This document shows positions 22,352-31,194 of a stretch of 43,673 nt of DNA, one piece after another. Each line of letters begins with the position of its first letter. Position 1 is the stretch's first letter. The stretch covers positions 1 to 43,673 of IMG/VR virus record IMGVR_UViG_3300047563_000463; one strand, 5' to 3'. The notes beneath the pieces are model-generated. The model did no database searches. It saw only the letters and a list, made by a program, of their open reading frames with translations, and was not told where the DNA came from. This DNA comes from a virus. The translations under genes were made by a program, and so were the position numbers.

Positions 22352-24430
22352 TTAAGCAGGTTCGATTATTTGATAATATACCACAGATGTATCCCCGCCC
22401 CCTTTGGACGTGATTACAAAATTAGATCCCGGAGTTCTAGAAGTCACACCCACTCCTTCAGGACGGGCTACTCCACCCAAAGAATTGGGGGTTAATAAAA
22501 TTCTACTAGATGCAGTGACAGAAGTATTGGAAACAGTGACTGACCCAGATACCAATTGGGCAATGCCAGATTTAGCATTTGTACCTTCTGCAATTCTAAA
22601 GCCTGATCCAACGGATGTAACTGCACAGTTTCCTCCAACAGATACCGGGTGAGCAGGGGTAGAATTTGTCCCAAACCCGCTATTTCCTTGGACTACCATG
22701 GCAAAATTATTGAGTCCAGATTGAGGAGTGGTAATTAACACAGAGATATTAGGCTGTATTCCAGTAGTTGGAGCTATACAACTGAACACAGCTCCATAAA
22801 CATTAGTATAAGTCCCAGATCCGCTAATCGCAAAATTTGGAATATTATGAATCCCAATTCCAGTATTTGTTAAACCTGATGTTGTACACGTACCAGCAAT
22901 TTTGAGTTGAGAAAAAGTAGCACCCGATAAAGGATTTGTAATTGTTCCATAAACTCCAATAAAAGTAGAATCTGCATTTGCTGCAGTTATGTTTGCACTA
23001 ATTTGAAGAACTCTAGCAATACAAGAACCATTGAAATTCACCATTACAGGATCCGATCCAGAGCCTGTCACAGTAAATGTTGAATAAGTCGGTAATTGGG
23101 ATAAAGCTACAGTTCCAGCAATATTTGAAAAACTAGGTTGGGCAGAACTTTGAACACCCAAATTATTAATAAAAGTCAAAAACTGGTTCGCAGTAGCTGA
23201 AGCTCGAGGTTGGACAGTGTTACTTGCTGCATCCGGCAGCGTGACAAAACGATTTGCTGTAAGAAGAGAAGATGCAATCTGATGAGTAAAAGACCCTCCC
23301 ACCAAGGCAACATTTGAGACGATGATAGAAAAGAATTGAGGTGTAGCTCCACTATGAATGTTTTGAGGAAGACTTAAAACTGCTGCAGACCCACTAACAG
23401 GGGTAGTAAACGACCCATTAACTAATATTTGATTTGCGGTTCCTTGGATGCTAGGTATTGTAGATCCAATAGTTGCTAATGTCCCACTGGGCGGTAGGGT
23501 TACACTAGTAGTAGCGGTAGTTGTAAGGGTTAACGGGTATGTTCCAACAGTGGTGAAATTCCCCGAAGTTATTAAGGAGCCAGCTGTAGAAATTATCCCA
23601 TCAATAGATATCGTAGCTCCTCCGTTATTTACTCCGGTGCCCCCTTGTGTTGAACTTAGAACTCCAGAAAAGCTAGATAGTGAGGGTTGAGCTGAGAATT
23701 GAGTTCCTGTAGAATCTATATGTGTCAAAAACTGGTTAGCAGTAGCTGAAGCCCTTGGTTGTATCGGATTACTATCAGCATTCGGTAATACAAAACTTCG
23801 AGACGCGGTTAATGTAGTCGACTCTAAAGTATTAAAAAAAGAACTAGAAGGCAAAGATAGAGAATTAAATTGAACATCTGCAGTTGTATTAATATTCTGA
23901 GGCAGTGTAAGAACAAGGTCTCCACTTACAGGAGATCCAAATGAGTTATTTACGAATACTTGATTTTCTGTCCCAGTTACACTAGAAACTACTGGACCCT
24001 CATTAGAAGATTCAATAGTGATAGAACCTGGAGCATTTGTTATTAGGATCCCAGGACCTGCGGTTAATGTAGATTTAACCAGGCCCCCTGATGTGGAACT
24101 ACCTATCAACAATTGGCCATCTGTATAAGTAGTTTGCCCCGTGCCGCCTTTCACGGAGGATAAAATCCCTGACCAACTGACTTCTAAGTTAGTAGGAGCT
24201 AGAAGGCTAGTATTTGGACTCCCTGTTAAAGAAATTAAAATGTTAGGGTCACTAGTCACAGTAAATGGGTGGCTAGGGATAACTGGTGGATGTGTATTAA
24301 AATAATTTAATGTTACAAGATCATTTAAATCTACAGGCTCAACAAGACATTTTACTCCACCACTAAAGATGTTAAGCTCAGTGAAAGTATTTGTTGTAGA
24401 TAGGTCTGCTAGGACTCCGTAATATGCCAT
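22352..24430 (-). CDS. Tail fibre protein (692 aa)
   Basis: It is a long Ser/Thr/Gly-rich protein with the GGTGQTTYTDGQLLIGS motif common in phage fibres. A unit of about 110 residues occurs twice: NQVFVNNSFGSPVSG...LPQNI...PRASATANQFLTHI, and again NQILVNGSFTTPVSG...LPQNI...PRASATANQFLTFI. The C-terminal 75 residues (GIAQLVSGSVTV, SNFVITSKGGGD, YYQIIEPA) match a terminal domain I know from many phage fibres and surface proteins. I chose the ATG at 24430 (MAYYGVLADL), 18 bases after the previous stop, rather than an in-frame TTG at 24484 inside the previous gene. It probably carries the receptor-binding function. Confidence 0.85.
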   Translation of the reverse strand: MAYYGVLADLSTTNTFTELNIFSGGVKCLVEPVDLNDLVTLNYFNTHPPVIPSHPFTVTSDPNILISLTGSPNTSLLAPTNLEVSWSGILSSVKGGTGQTTYTDGQLLIGSSTSGGLVKSTLTAGPGILITNAPGSITIESSNEGPVVSSVTGTENQVFVNNSFGSPVSGDLVLTLPQNINTTADVQFNSLSLPSSSFFNTLESTTLTASRSFVLPNADSNPIQPRASATANQFLTHIDSTGTQFSAQPSLSSFSGVLSSTQGGTGVNNGGATISIDGIISTAGSLITSGNFTTVGTYPLTLTTTATTSVTLPPSGTLATIGSTIPSIQGTANQILVNGSFTTPVSGSAAVLSLPQNIHSGATPQFFSIIVSNVALVGGSFTHQIASSLLTANRFVTLPDAASNTVQPRASATANQFLTFINNLGVQSSAQPSFSNIAGTVALSQLPTYSTFTVTGSGSDPVMVNFNGSCIARVLQISANITAANADSTFIGVYGTITNPLSGATFSQLKIAGTCTTSGLTNTGIGIHNIPNFAISGSGTYTNVYGAVFSCIAPTTGIQPNISVLITTPQSGLNNFAMVVQGNSGFGTNSTPAHPVSVGGNCAVTSVGSGFRIAEGTNAKSGIAQLVSGSVTVSNTSVTASSRILLTPNSLGGVARPEGVGVTSRTPGSNFVITSKGGGDTSVVYYQIIEPA

Positions 24431-24447
24431 TCTAAGATCTTTCTTAC

Positions 24448-24846
24448 TTAATAAGTGATTTGTCCAACAAGAGTTAAATCGCAAACATTAGTCCCAGGAT
24501 TTGGAGTCCATAAAATCTTAGCATATTTAGTAGTTACTAGCCCCTGACTATCTACTACAGTTTTAGTATCATCTGAATCTAGAAATTTATTATCCACTAA
24601 TTGAAATTTTTTCCAATAACTGCTAGACCCTGTACTGAGTTCTGGATCTTCATTTTGAAGAAAAATAAAAATAAACCCATTCATTTTTGGTTCTGCAAGA
24701 GGTATACCTTCTAGAGTTAGATCAAAACTCCAATTTCTAGGTAAAGAATAAGAAAATCCCACGTTATGGCGAGTAGAAAATTCTTTTACAATATAAGAGT
24801 TTGTCATACCCAGATAAAGCCTGTCTGTCCAATCAGTAGATGCCAT
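24448..24846 (-). CDS. Tail/baseplate-associated protein (132 aa)
   Basis: The start is the ATG at 24846 (MASTDWTDRLYLG), with an AAGGAG site 6 bases upstream; an in-frame TTG at 24867 would overlap the previous gene. The protein is beta-rich (NWSFDLTLEGIPL, NGFIFIFLQNED, KYAKILWTPNPGTNVCDLTL) without a known motif. It sits between two fibre-type genes in the late operon, so a role as fibre adaptor or virion surface protein is likely. It ends 18 bases before the long fibre start. Confidence 0.75.
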   Translation of the reverse strand: MASTDWTDRLYLGMTNSYIVKEFSTRHNVGFSYSLPRNWSFDLTLEGIPLAEPKMNGFIFIFLQNEDPELSTGSSSYWKKFQLVDNKFLDSDDTKTVVDSQGLVTTKYAKILWTPNPGTNVCDLTLVGQITY

Positions 24847-24856
24847 ATTTGTCTCC

Positions 24857-25771
24857 TTAAAATCCAATACTTAAAACAAAATTACCCACATCATTATTAG
24901 CACGAATTGCTTGTTTTAACACAGTAACCCGAGTATCTAATATATTTGGTTGAAAGTTTACAAGAAAGTATGCTTGCTGTCCGATATCCAAGAACACTGA
25001 TTGTAGTGTAGTCCACCTCGGAAAATTATAAATTATTCTATAAGTATTAAATCCTATTTCTTGAATAGCATCTACTATTTTAACTTGATCATAAACCTTT
25101 CTAGGTCCATGAGGAGTGACCATATTAATAACTAAGTTAGTTGGGCCAAAAAATAGAGGCGACGCCCCAGAACCAGAGTCTACAATTAACTCATACGACA
25201 TAATTGTATAAACTGATATGTGATAAAGGGTTTTATAAAAAGATACTAAAGTGTAAGAATCCCAAGTCCCATCAGGGGTATTATAAAAAAAGTAAGAACA
25301 GACAAATTGAACCCGCGTGATTTGAAGATCAGAGGCGGCAACTTCAAAATACCAATCATTAGAAGTACCAGAAATATTACATGTTTGTCTCGCTTTTAAA
25401 AATGCAACTTGACTCTCTAATGACCCTACTTGTAATTGAAGAGCGGCTACTTTAGATTCAAGAACAGTTACCCTCGATTGAAGGTCTGCAACATTCACTT
25501 GTAATTCTGTGACATCTACAATCAATTGGGCACTTGCCGTTTGTAAGTATTGAATCCACGTCCCTGTAGACAGACATAACCAATTAACCCACTGGTAAGG
25601 AGGTTTTTGGCCTATTTCTTGACCTAAAATAGGAACCCATCCCGATAATTTTTGGCTATCTGGTGGCTCTGTCACACGAGCTCCTGAACTATAGGCCCAT
25701 AATGGAAGCCCTATAGTTGGAGGTGTAGGATAAGAGGATAAAGTTGATTGCAGTAGGTTATATGTAATCAT
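24857..25771 (-). CDS. Fibre-like tail protein with coiled coil (304 aa)
   Basis: The N-terminal 75 residues carry a pattern common in fibre attachment domains: LPLWAYSSGARVTEPPDSQK, then GWVPILGQEIGQKPPYQWVN followed by WL. Residues about 80-128 form a trimeric coiled coil of heptads (TELQVNVADLQSRVTVLESK and onwards). The rest is beta-rich. The ATG overlaps the previous stop (ATGA). This design suits a short fibre or tip protein bound to the baseplate through its N-terminus, next to tail protein I. Confidence 0.78.
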   Translation of the reverse strand: MITYNLLQSTLSSYPTPPTIGLPLWAYSSGARVTEPPDSQKLSGWVPILGQEIGQKPPYQWVNWLCLSTGTWIQYLQTASAQLIVDVTELQVNVADLQSRVTVLESKVAALQLQVGSLESQVAFLKARQTCNISGTSNDWYFEVAASDLQITRVQFVCSYFFYNTPDGTWDSYTLVSFYKTLYHISVYTIMSYELIVDSGSGASPLFFGPTNLVINMVTPHGPRKVYDQVKIVDAIQEIGFNTYRIIYNFPRWTTLQSVFLDIGQQAYFLVNFQPNILDTRVTVLKQAIRANNDVGNFVLSIGF

Positions 25772-26478
25772 AGGGATAAAAAGAACCCTCCATTAATAGA
25801 CTCTCCGCCAGGCGTCAAACTAGCGAATCCAGCATTACCTGGTTCGACAGCTTCAGGTGGGTCATCAGTAGGTAAAGAGGCAAGCTGGAAGTAGGGAATC
25901 GTATCCCCGAATACAATAATTTTTATACCTGCAGATTTAAGGTTATTCATATCTTGGATGAAAGAATTAATAGGGTTAGGATTAGCAAGGGGGTCATCAA
26001 TAAAAGGGACTTGAAAATAAAGAGTTGCATTTCCTATTTCCTCAACAGAATCATTATTGAATGATGATATTAGTCCATTTGATACAAAATAATTGTAAAA
26101 ATCAGATATGCGACCTCTGGAATTCACAAATAAGATCTTATTCCTTATTCGACCTATTGTCACATCGATGGGAGTATCAACATTCAATTGTACTCCAAAC
26201 AAAGAGGCTAGCATTTTAAGATATATCCCTACAGGTATTGCTTGTGAGGTATCTTGACTTGTGGGGCTATTCAAATTTAAAACATTAACTAAAGATCTGA
26301 TTACATCATAAATATATTGTGACTGCTCACTAATGGTACGAATTACCTCAACAAAGTTTGGAGCATTTCGATACACACTAGGGAGTAAATTGTAGCCTAA
26401 ATCAAAGAAATCTAAAGATGGAAGTTGAGTCGTTTGACCCTTTAAGAATAATTGTGGAGTAAGTTGCTCAATAGTCAT
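25768..26478 (-). CDS. Baseplate tail protein I-like (236 aa)
   Basis: It directly follows baseplate J and overlaps it as ATGA, the position of P2 gpI-type or DUF2612-type wedge proteins. N-terminal helices (about residues 25-100) and a LASLFGVQLNV segment fit the family. The later AGIKIIVFGDTIPYFQLA and the Gly-rich ending GFASLTPGGESINGGFFLSL resemble the C-termini of these proteins, which anchor fibres. No catalytic motif is expected or seen. The identification rests on order and general pattern rather than a diagnostic residue. Confidence 0.75.
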   Translation of the reverse strand: MTIEQLTPQLFLKGQTTQLPSLDFFDLGYNLLPSVYRNAPNFVEVIRTISEQSQYIYDVIRSLVNVLNLNSPTSQDTSQAIPVGIYLKMLASLFGVQLNVDTPIDVTIGRIRNKILFVNSRGRISDFYNYFVSNGLISSFNNDSVEEIGNATLYFQVPFIDDPLANPNPINSFIQDMNNLKSAGIKIIVFGDTIPYFQLASLPTDDPPEAVEPGNAGFASLTPGGESINGGFFLSL

Positions 26479-28307
26479 GCACTTTTATCCACAGCTGAGA
26501 ATTGAAAATTAGCAGGACTAAGATTAAATATTGACCCTGGTACACGACGTAGATAAGTCAACCCTACTGAACCCAGGTATCCAAAAGAGAAATAGGTACT
26601 ATTTCCTATTAAAGCTACAATACCTGTAAAAGAGGATTGTATGATCTTGTATAACTCATTAGTAGAATACAAAGTATCAGACGGCAATGTCTTGGATAAA
26701 AAATAGTTATTTATTATTGTGAGTAATAGATCTTTTAAATTACCTAAAAGAGCTGTATCAAAGACCCCATTACCAATACCTGAATCTTGAGGTGTTGTGT
26801 TGTAAATGATCCGAAGATTACAGGTTACAGGGGATTGAGATACCGGATTTAGAATCACTTCAGATTTATACCCAGAATAAGGAGTATCAATATAGTAAGT
26901 AGTCCCGCCTACTGGACCTGGGTAAAATTGAGTCCCAAAGCTATGATAATTATAACAAGATTGTGCAATAAGTTTTAAATAAGGGTCTTCAGGATTCAGC
27001 TTACCATCAAATCCTAAAGGGTAAGATAAATAGACTGCATATCCTCGAGAGCCAAGCCCGTTTAAAGCACCCAAGACAGCAGGACTTGGATTATTGATTG
27101 AAGTAATTTGAGTTGGATATGGTGAATCTGCACTTGTAAAAGCGCCAGCTGGGATTTCAGTAACCAAGTCCCTACTAAAGACTGCAATATATTTTGTACC
27201 AGATGTTTGAAACACAAACTCTTCATTTGTTTTGTACTCTGATGTGGGAGACACAGATCCACTTACTGTCCAGCCTGCAGGAATTAAGACTGAGGGGCTT
27301 GTACCAAGATCTACTACCAGCTCAATGATGCAGATTGAAGATACATCTGAGTCATTAATAATTTCTTGGACTTCGACAGATTGCAATCCAGGAACCTGTA
27401 ATCCCAAAATTACTTTTTCAAGGCCATAATAAGTACTACCTTCAACATTTAAATAGATCTGTCGTCTTTTAGCTAATTGCTCATCTGTCTCTTGAGCTAA
27501 ACCTAATAACGAAGAATTAGGATTATAGATTCCTAGAATCTGTCCTCCAAAGTTGCTAGAAACGGTATCCAATCGACCTTGGGCAATAGATGTTAAGATT
27601 TCATCACTATATAATGTCACATCCTTAAATCCAGGAGTATCAAAGACAAGATTTTGAGAAGGGGAATAAGTAGGGGAAGAAGATCCTAGATAAGAGGCAG
27701 ACACTTTCCAAGAAGTAGGAATTGTGAGTTGCCCCAGCTTTGCAGATTGAGGATTTATGATAGTGAAATTTAATCCTGGTAAAGGATCTGCTCCTGTAAC
27801 ACTACCGGAAGGAATCGGGGTTGTAGTGTCAGTAGAACTGATTGTTAAATAATACAATCCAGGACCTGGAACATTAATGGAATTTCCTAAATACCTATAA
27901 GTATCAGGTAATATGGCTTCAGAATAAAACAACCACCCTGTTGGCAAGGTCCCAGACCCTGAAGTTACCGTTACTATGACATCACATGTTGAATATATAG
28001 GACCTACTTCTATTGTGACATCACAAGAACTTTTAGTTGCGGGCCTCCTTGTCAAATTTAATATGGTAGAGGATAGGATATCGAGTCCTAACCCACTAGC
28101 TGTGTTGCTATTAATCGAGTTCCATAATATTTGTAGCGCATCTTGAATCTTTTTATCAAATACTGACTTAACATAAAACTGAATATATGTCGGGCTATCT
28201 GGGTTTGTCGCATTCGGGAAAATTGGTGCTAGCTGTTCAAGGTAGTTAGATAAAATTGTATCAAAAGAGTCAGGTATAATACCAAATGTCGTACCATCCA
28301 CTAGCAT
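26475..28307 (-). CDS. Baseplate J-like wedge protein with three repeat modules (610 aa)
   Basis: This is a core wedge component of the contractile-tail baseplate. The N-terminus (TTFGIIPDSFDTILSNYLEQ, FPN, and TASGLGLDILSSTILNLTRR near residues 69-88) and the AQETDEQLAKRR motif near 271-282 are family hallmarks. It is longer than most J proteins. A module of about 75 residues with the pattern [IL]P-x-x-W...F...G...S...P-x-G...NP-x-[SA]-x-x-LG occurs three times, at about 121-193, 196-270 and 342-415. The third copy follows the ETDEQL motif. Overlaps and tight spacing join it to gp25 and tail protein I. Confidence 0.9.
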   Translation of the reverse strand: MLVDGTTFGIIPDSFDTILSNYLEQLAPIFPNATNPDSPTYIQFYVKSVFDKKIQDALQILWNSINSNTASGLGLDILSSTILNLTRRPATKSSCDVTIEVGPIYSTCDVIVTVTSGSGTLPTGWLFYSEAILPDTYRYLGNSINVPGPGLYYLTISSTDTTTPIPSGSVTGADPLPGLNFTIINPQSAKLGQLTIPTSWKVSASYLGSSSPTYSPSQNLVFDTPGFKDVTLYSDEILTSIAQGRLDTVSSNFGGQILGIYNPNSSLLGLAQETDEQLAKRRQIYLNVEGSTYYGLEKVILGLQVPGLQSVEVQEIINDSDVSSICIIELVVDLGTSPSVLIPAGWTVSGSVSPTSEYKTNEEFVFQTSGTKYIAVFSRDLVTEIPAGAFTSADSPYPTQITSINNPSPAVLGALNGLGSRGYAVYLSYPLGFDGKLNPEDPYLKLIAQSCYNYHSFGTQFYPGPVGGTTYYIDTPYSGYKSEVILNPVSQSPVTCNLRIIYNTTPQDSGIGNGVFDTALLGNLKDLLLTIINNYFLSKTLPSDTLYSTNELYKIIQSSFTGIVALIGNSTYFSFGYLGSVGLTYLRRVPGSIFNLSPANFQFSAVDKSA

Positions 28308-28310
28308 TTC

Positions 28311-28670
28311 TTATACTCCAATTGATATTTTACCATAGACAGTACTAACATCGAAACTCGCAGAAAACAACCGACTTGATTCTGTATATTCAAAAAAACT
28401 TACATCTACGGATTCTACATTCTCAATTTCTAAAAGTTCATTTACAATAATCTGCAAATAAGCATTGGGGTCTGTGTTGTTTTGGTTGTTTGCTATAAGT
28501 GGAATTCCAAAATTTAAATCATCGGCCCACTCACCTTGAAATGTATTTAGCTTAATTAGGATTTTACTTTTTATGACTTCTAAATTCCCTTCATCCCCCC
28601 CTACTGTAAACTCATTTTTAATATCATAAAAACCTAGCTCTTTATTATAACTCCAAACAATCTCCTTCAT
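28311..28670 (-). CDS. Baseplate wedge protein, gp25/W-like
   Basis: A small wedge protein of the T4 gp25 / P2 gpW family (119 residues) that joins inner baseplate to sheath. The typical segment is LIKLNTFQGEWADDLNFGIP near residues 38-57, followed by a helix and two strands (NVESVDVSFFEYT). It lies between the Gp138-type spike and baseplate J, the standard order. Its ATG overlaps the spike stop by four bases (ATGA). Confidence 0.9.
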   Translation of the reverse strand: MKEIVWSYNKELGFYDIKNEFTVGGDEGNLEVIKSKILIKLNTFQGEWADDLNFGIPLIANNQNNTDPNAYLQIIVNELLEIENVESVDVSFFEYTESSRLFSASFDVSTVYGKISIGV

Positions 28671-29323
28671 TCTTGTTGGCCTTTAAATTTAACAAGGTTA
28701 TTCAAAACCTGAGATGCGACAGTCTCTAATTCTTTGGCAGCTACTCCTACCGGTTTTGAATAGCTAGCCCCTGTCAATTGAACGGGATCCGGTATACTAT
28801 TTCCTAGGTTAATAAGAACTTTAGTGAAAGAATCTAGGGACTGAGATAGTTTGCTGATTTGCTCTATTAATTTAATCCCTGAGCTTTCAATCTCGACTCC
28901 TGCAGATTTAAACATTTGTTGGTCTGAAAAAGAAGAGATAATCGGTAAAAATATACATGCATTCAGGTCATCCAGGTCCCCAGAGTCTGGGGTGGTTATG
29001 TTACCTTTTCCATTAAATAAACAAGAGTATATTTCACGATCTGCCCATAGGAGTAAGCCTAAATCTCCAGGGTTTAAAGGCAAATGGAAAGTGTAGTTTT
29101 GATTATTTAAATTCCCTACAACCACATGGGTAAGTATTGGAGGATCTTTCCATTTATCTACCTTATCAAAGTATCTTATTAATGGCTGTACATCTACAGA
29201 TCTTGGATTTTGGTTAACAGATACTATTTTCCCGATCGAGCATCTATGACTTTGGTTCTTATCATTCCAAATTGCTCGCTCTATTATGTCGGCTTCATCA
29301 TAAAAAAATGGAGTATCTGACAT
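28667..29323 (-). CDS. Baseplate spike protein, Gp138 N-terminal (OB-fold) type
   Basis: It forms the membrane-piercing central spike. The OB-fold region covers about residues 20-110: CSIGKIVSVNQNPRSVDVQP, ILTHVVVGN and LPLNPGDLGLLLWADREI, the pattern of the Gp138_N family (phi92 gp138). The C-terminal half has helical content (LIEQISKLSQSLDSFTKVL), unlike the long beta-helix of larger spikes, so the spike is short. The start codon immediately follows the hub stop (TAG-ATG), which indicates translational coupling. Confidence 0.88.
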   Translation of the reverse strand: MSDTPFFYDEADIIERAIWNDKNQSHRCSIGKIVSVNQNPRSVDVQPLIRYFDKVDKWKDPPILTHVVVGNLNNQNYTFHLPLNPGDLGLLLWADREIYSCLFNGKGNITTPDSGDLDDLNACIFLPIISSFSDQQMFKSAGVEIESSGIKLIEQISKLSQSLDSFTKVLINLGNSIPDPVQLTGASYSKPVGVAAKELETVASQVLNNLVKFKGQQE

Positions 29324-30259
29324 CTATTTACTCGAGTCTGGCCAAAGTTTAAGTGTTGAATTCCAGGTGGAAGATCTCCATTCACCTGCTTGAGTTAAGC
29401 TAAGAATCCCATAGTAGCCTTTGAAGTATTCTGTATCGACATAGACCTTATCATACAATCTATACGGTTGCAAAAGAGTTGATAACCCTATGATCGCTAG
29501 ATTCTGATTGAGTTGTAGATTATCAAAGTAGGTCACTGGAAATAATTGTAAAGACAAGGATTCTGCTCTTGGATATCCAACCAATCCTGTGTCCTTTGAT
29601 ATACGGGGTACACTTGAAGCTGTTTGTGTTTGTAAGCTCTTGGGTATCATAGATATCACACCAAGGTGCAAGCTGAATATGAGATCTGCGTCTGCTGCAA
29701 TACCTTTGAGTATTGGTATGAGCTGTCCTCTAAAAATTCTAGGAGTCTTATACACTTTTGTTAGGTACTGATAACTGTTCACATCTAACACAGCAATGCT
29801 TCCATATGCATTGAGCAAGCTTTTAACTGCGGATAGATTCGATGTCCCAGCTGGGAAAGACTGTATAATCCCCTTCCCTATGAGGTTGAGGAACACATCT
29901 CCTGCTTCAACCTCCGTGATAATATCTGGCCCAACTCGATATGTGTTCACATAGCAAGTGAGCCCTTTGAATATTGAAAATCCCTGACTGTTAGGGTTAC
30001 CGTACCAAGTCTCAAATCTAAATCCTCGACGGGTATTTGCCCCAATAAAGAAGTTAATAGTGTCTTTGCTTATATTATAAAATTGAAACTTAGCCGTGTT
30101 TTGAATGTTGTTCGATACCGAATAGCTAAATGAGAAATTCACACTATTCTTGATCTCAATTCCTGGAATATCTGTCACGGTGTACGGACCACTTCCTGAA
30201 ACTTCAAAGAATGTGAATCTATAATTCCTATTGAAATTTAATCCAGGTTGTATGGCCAT
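29324..30259 (-). CDS. Baseplate hub protein (311 aa)
   Basis: The protein is beta-rich throughout. The N-terminal part (residues about 1-120: NTAKFQFYNISKDTINFFIG, SIFKGLTCYVN, ITEVEAGD) and the later VDTEYFKGYYGILSLTQAGE resemble hub proteins in Pam3-like and other small contractile phages, functionally like T4 gp27. It lies between the plug protein and the spike, as expected for the platform that holds the spike trimer. No enzyme motif is seen. Confidence 0.82.
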   Translation of the reverse strand: MAIQPGLNFNRNYRFTFFEVSGSGPYTVTDIPGIEIKNSVNFSFSYSVSNNIQNTAKFQFYNISKDTINFFIGANTRRGFRFETWYGNPNSQGFSIFKGLTCYVNTYRVGPDIITEVEAGDVFLNLIGKGIIQSFPAGTSNLSAVKSLLNAYGSIAVLDVNSYQYLTKVYKTPRIFRGQLIPILKGIAADADLIFSLHLGVISMIPKSLQTQTASSVPRISKDTGLVGYPRAESLSLQLFPVTYFDNLQLNQNLAIIGLSTLLQPYRLYDKVYVDTEYFKGYYGILSLTQAGEWRSSTWNSTLKLWPDSSK

Positions 30260-30262
30260 AAG

Positions 30263-30589
30263 TTACCTGCTCTTTGCATAGAGAAATATGCTGTTATCGT
30301 TCAGAGTTTGGAAGTTGATCTTCTCAACAAGGTTTGTCCCTTGGTTCTTAAAAAACAGGAGATATGGAAATCCTGCATCAACAAGATTAATATAGTTCCC
30401 AAAGCAACATCGATAACTGCCAAAGTAGATCGGACTCTGATTCTTACCATATACCGACATAAACAGATTATTTTCAATAGAATTGAGATTGAAGTAGAAG
30501 GTATATGCGGCATTCTCAATCGATATTGTTATTGAATAATCTTTTGTGTCATCTGCAAATGTAGGAAGAGGGAGATTCCACGTTGTCAT
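30263..30589 (-). CDS. Baseplate plug protein, DUF6983-like (108 aa)
   Basis: A small beta-sandwich protein of the type described as baseplate plug in the cyanophage Pam3 structure. The pattern is a run of strands with YSITISIENAAYTFYFNLNS, a mid segment NQSPIYFGSYRCC, and LVDAGFPYLLFFKNQG. It overlaps the Dit-like gene as ATGA and lies 3 bases from the hub gene. The similarity is by pattern only and the assignment leans on the conserved order Dit-plug-hub-spike. Confidence 0.7.
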   Translation of the reverse strand: MTTWNLPLPTFADDTKDYSITISIENAAYTFYFNLNSIENNLFMSVYGKNQSPIYFGSYRCCFGNYINLVDAGFPYLLFFKNQGTNLVEKINFQTLNDNSIFLYAKSR

Positions 30590-31191
30590 AAATCGACCCC
30601 ATCAGCAAGCTTTGCTTGACTTAGAGCTGAGGTTGTAAGTTGTCCATTTATACTTGTGATGTTTATCTGTTTAAAAACTATTGAGAATCTAATACTTGTT
30701 TTTCCATATTTTGGATCTCGGGGTATGTCTAATGATTTGATAGCTAGGTTATCAATTCTTAAGAAATTACTTGTCGGTAATCCGACAGCGGGTGTTGCGC
30801 CATAGAGTAATCCTGTGGTCAAAGATAAACCAGTACCTTTTTCTCGCATTTCAATGAGTAAGTCGACCCCTTTCCCGAGTTGTGAGAATGAGAGTCCTCC
30901 GAAGAAAGAGGTGGTCACTAGACTAGTTAGAAGTCCTGTGACAGGAATCTCAAGAGGGAGCTTGATAATGTGGTCAGAAATATTTCTACTGTTCTCTACA
31001 GGGTGATCTGTGATGATATTTTCAAAATGGTAGTTCTCTTCCATTGAACAGGAAAGCCCATTATTTGAATTCAAACCCCCTCGTCTTAGGGATGAAAGAA
31101 CTTTAGAGTTGGACCCAATTCCAAAATCATTGAAATATATCCCTAGCTTTGTTTTACCTGTTTGCCACCAATTCAAATAAAATCCCGACAT
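30586..31191 (-). CDS. Dit-like tail protein (201 aa)
   Basis: The segment ITDHPVENSRNISDHIIKLP near residues 59-78 is typical of Dit-like N-terminal domains of contractile phages, where the protein joins tail tube and baseplate hub. After it come Gly/Leu-rich residues (TGLLTSLVTTSFFGGLSF) and a beta-rich C-terminal half. It follows the tape measure gene by 3 bases and overlaps the plug gene. The function in tube initiation is inferred from family and order. Confidence 0.8.
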   Translation of the reverse strand: MSGFYLNWWQTGKTKLGIYFNDFGIGSNSKVLSSLRRGGLNSNNGLSCSMEENYHFENIITDHPVENSRNISDHIIKLPLEIPVTGLLTSLVTTSFFGGLSFSQLGKGVDLLIEMREKGTGLSLTTGLLYGATPAVGLPTSNFLRIDNLAIKSLDIPRDPKYGKTSIRFSIVFKQINITSINGQLTTSALSQAKLADGVDL

Positions 31192-31194
31192 AAT

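Noticed and set aside
22404-23690. Plus-strand frames of 80-82 codons opposite the tail fibre gene
   Set aside because: They are antisense to a long gene with clear fibre repeats, have no ribosome-binding site, and have skewed composition (Val/Pro) expected from antisense of Gly/Thr-rich sequence.
30248-30535. 95-codon plus-strand frame over the plug gene
   Set aside because: It is antisense to a tightly packed late operon with ATGA overlaps; no promoter or ribosome-binding site is seen.
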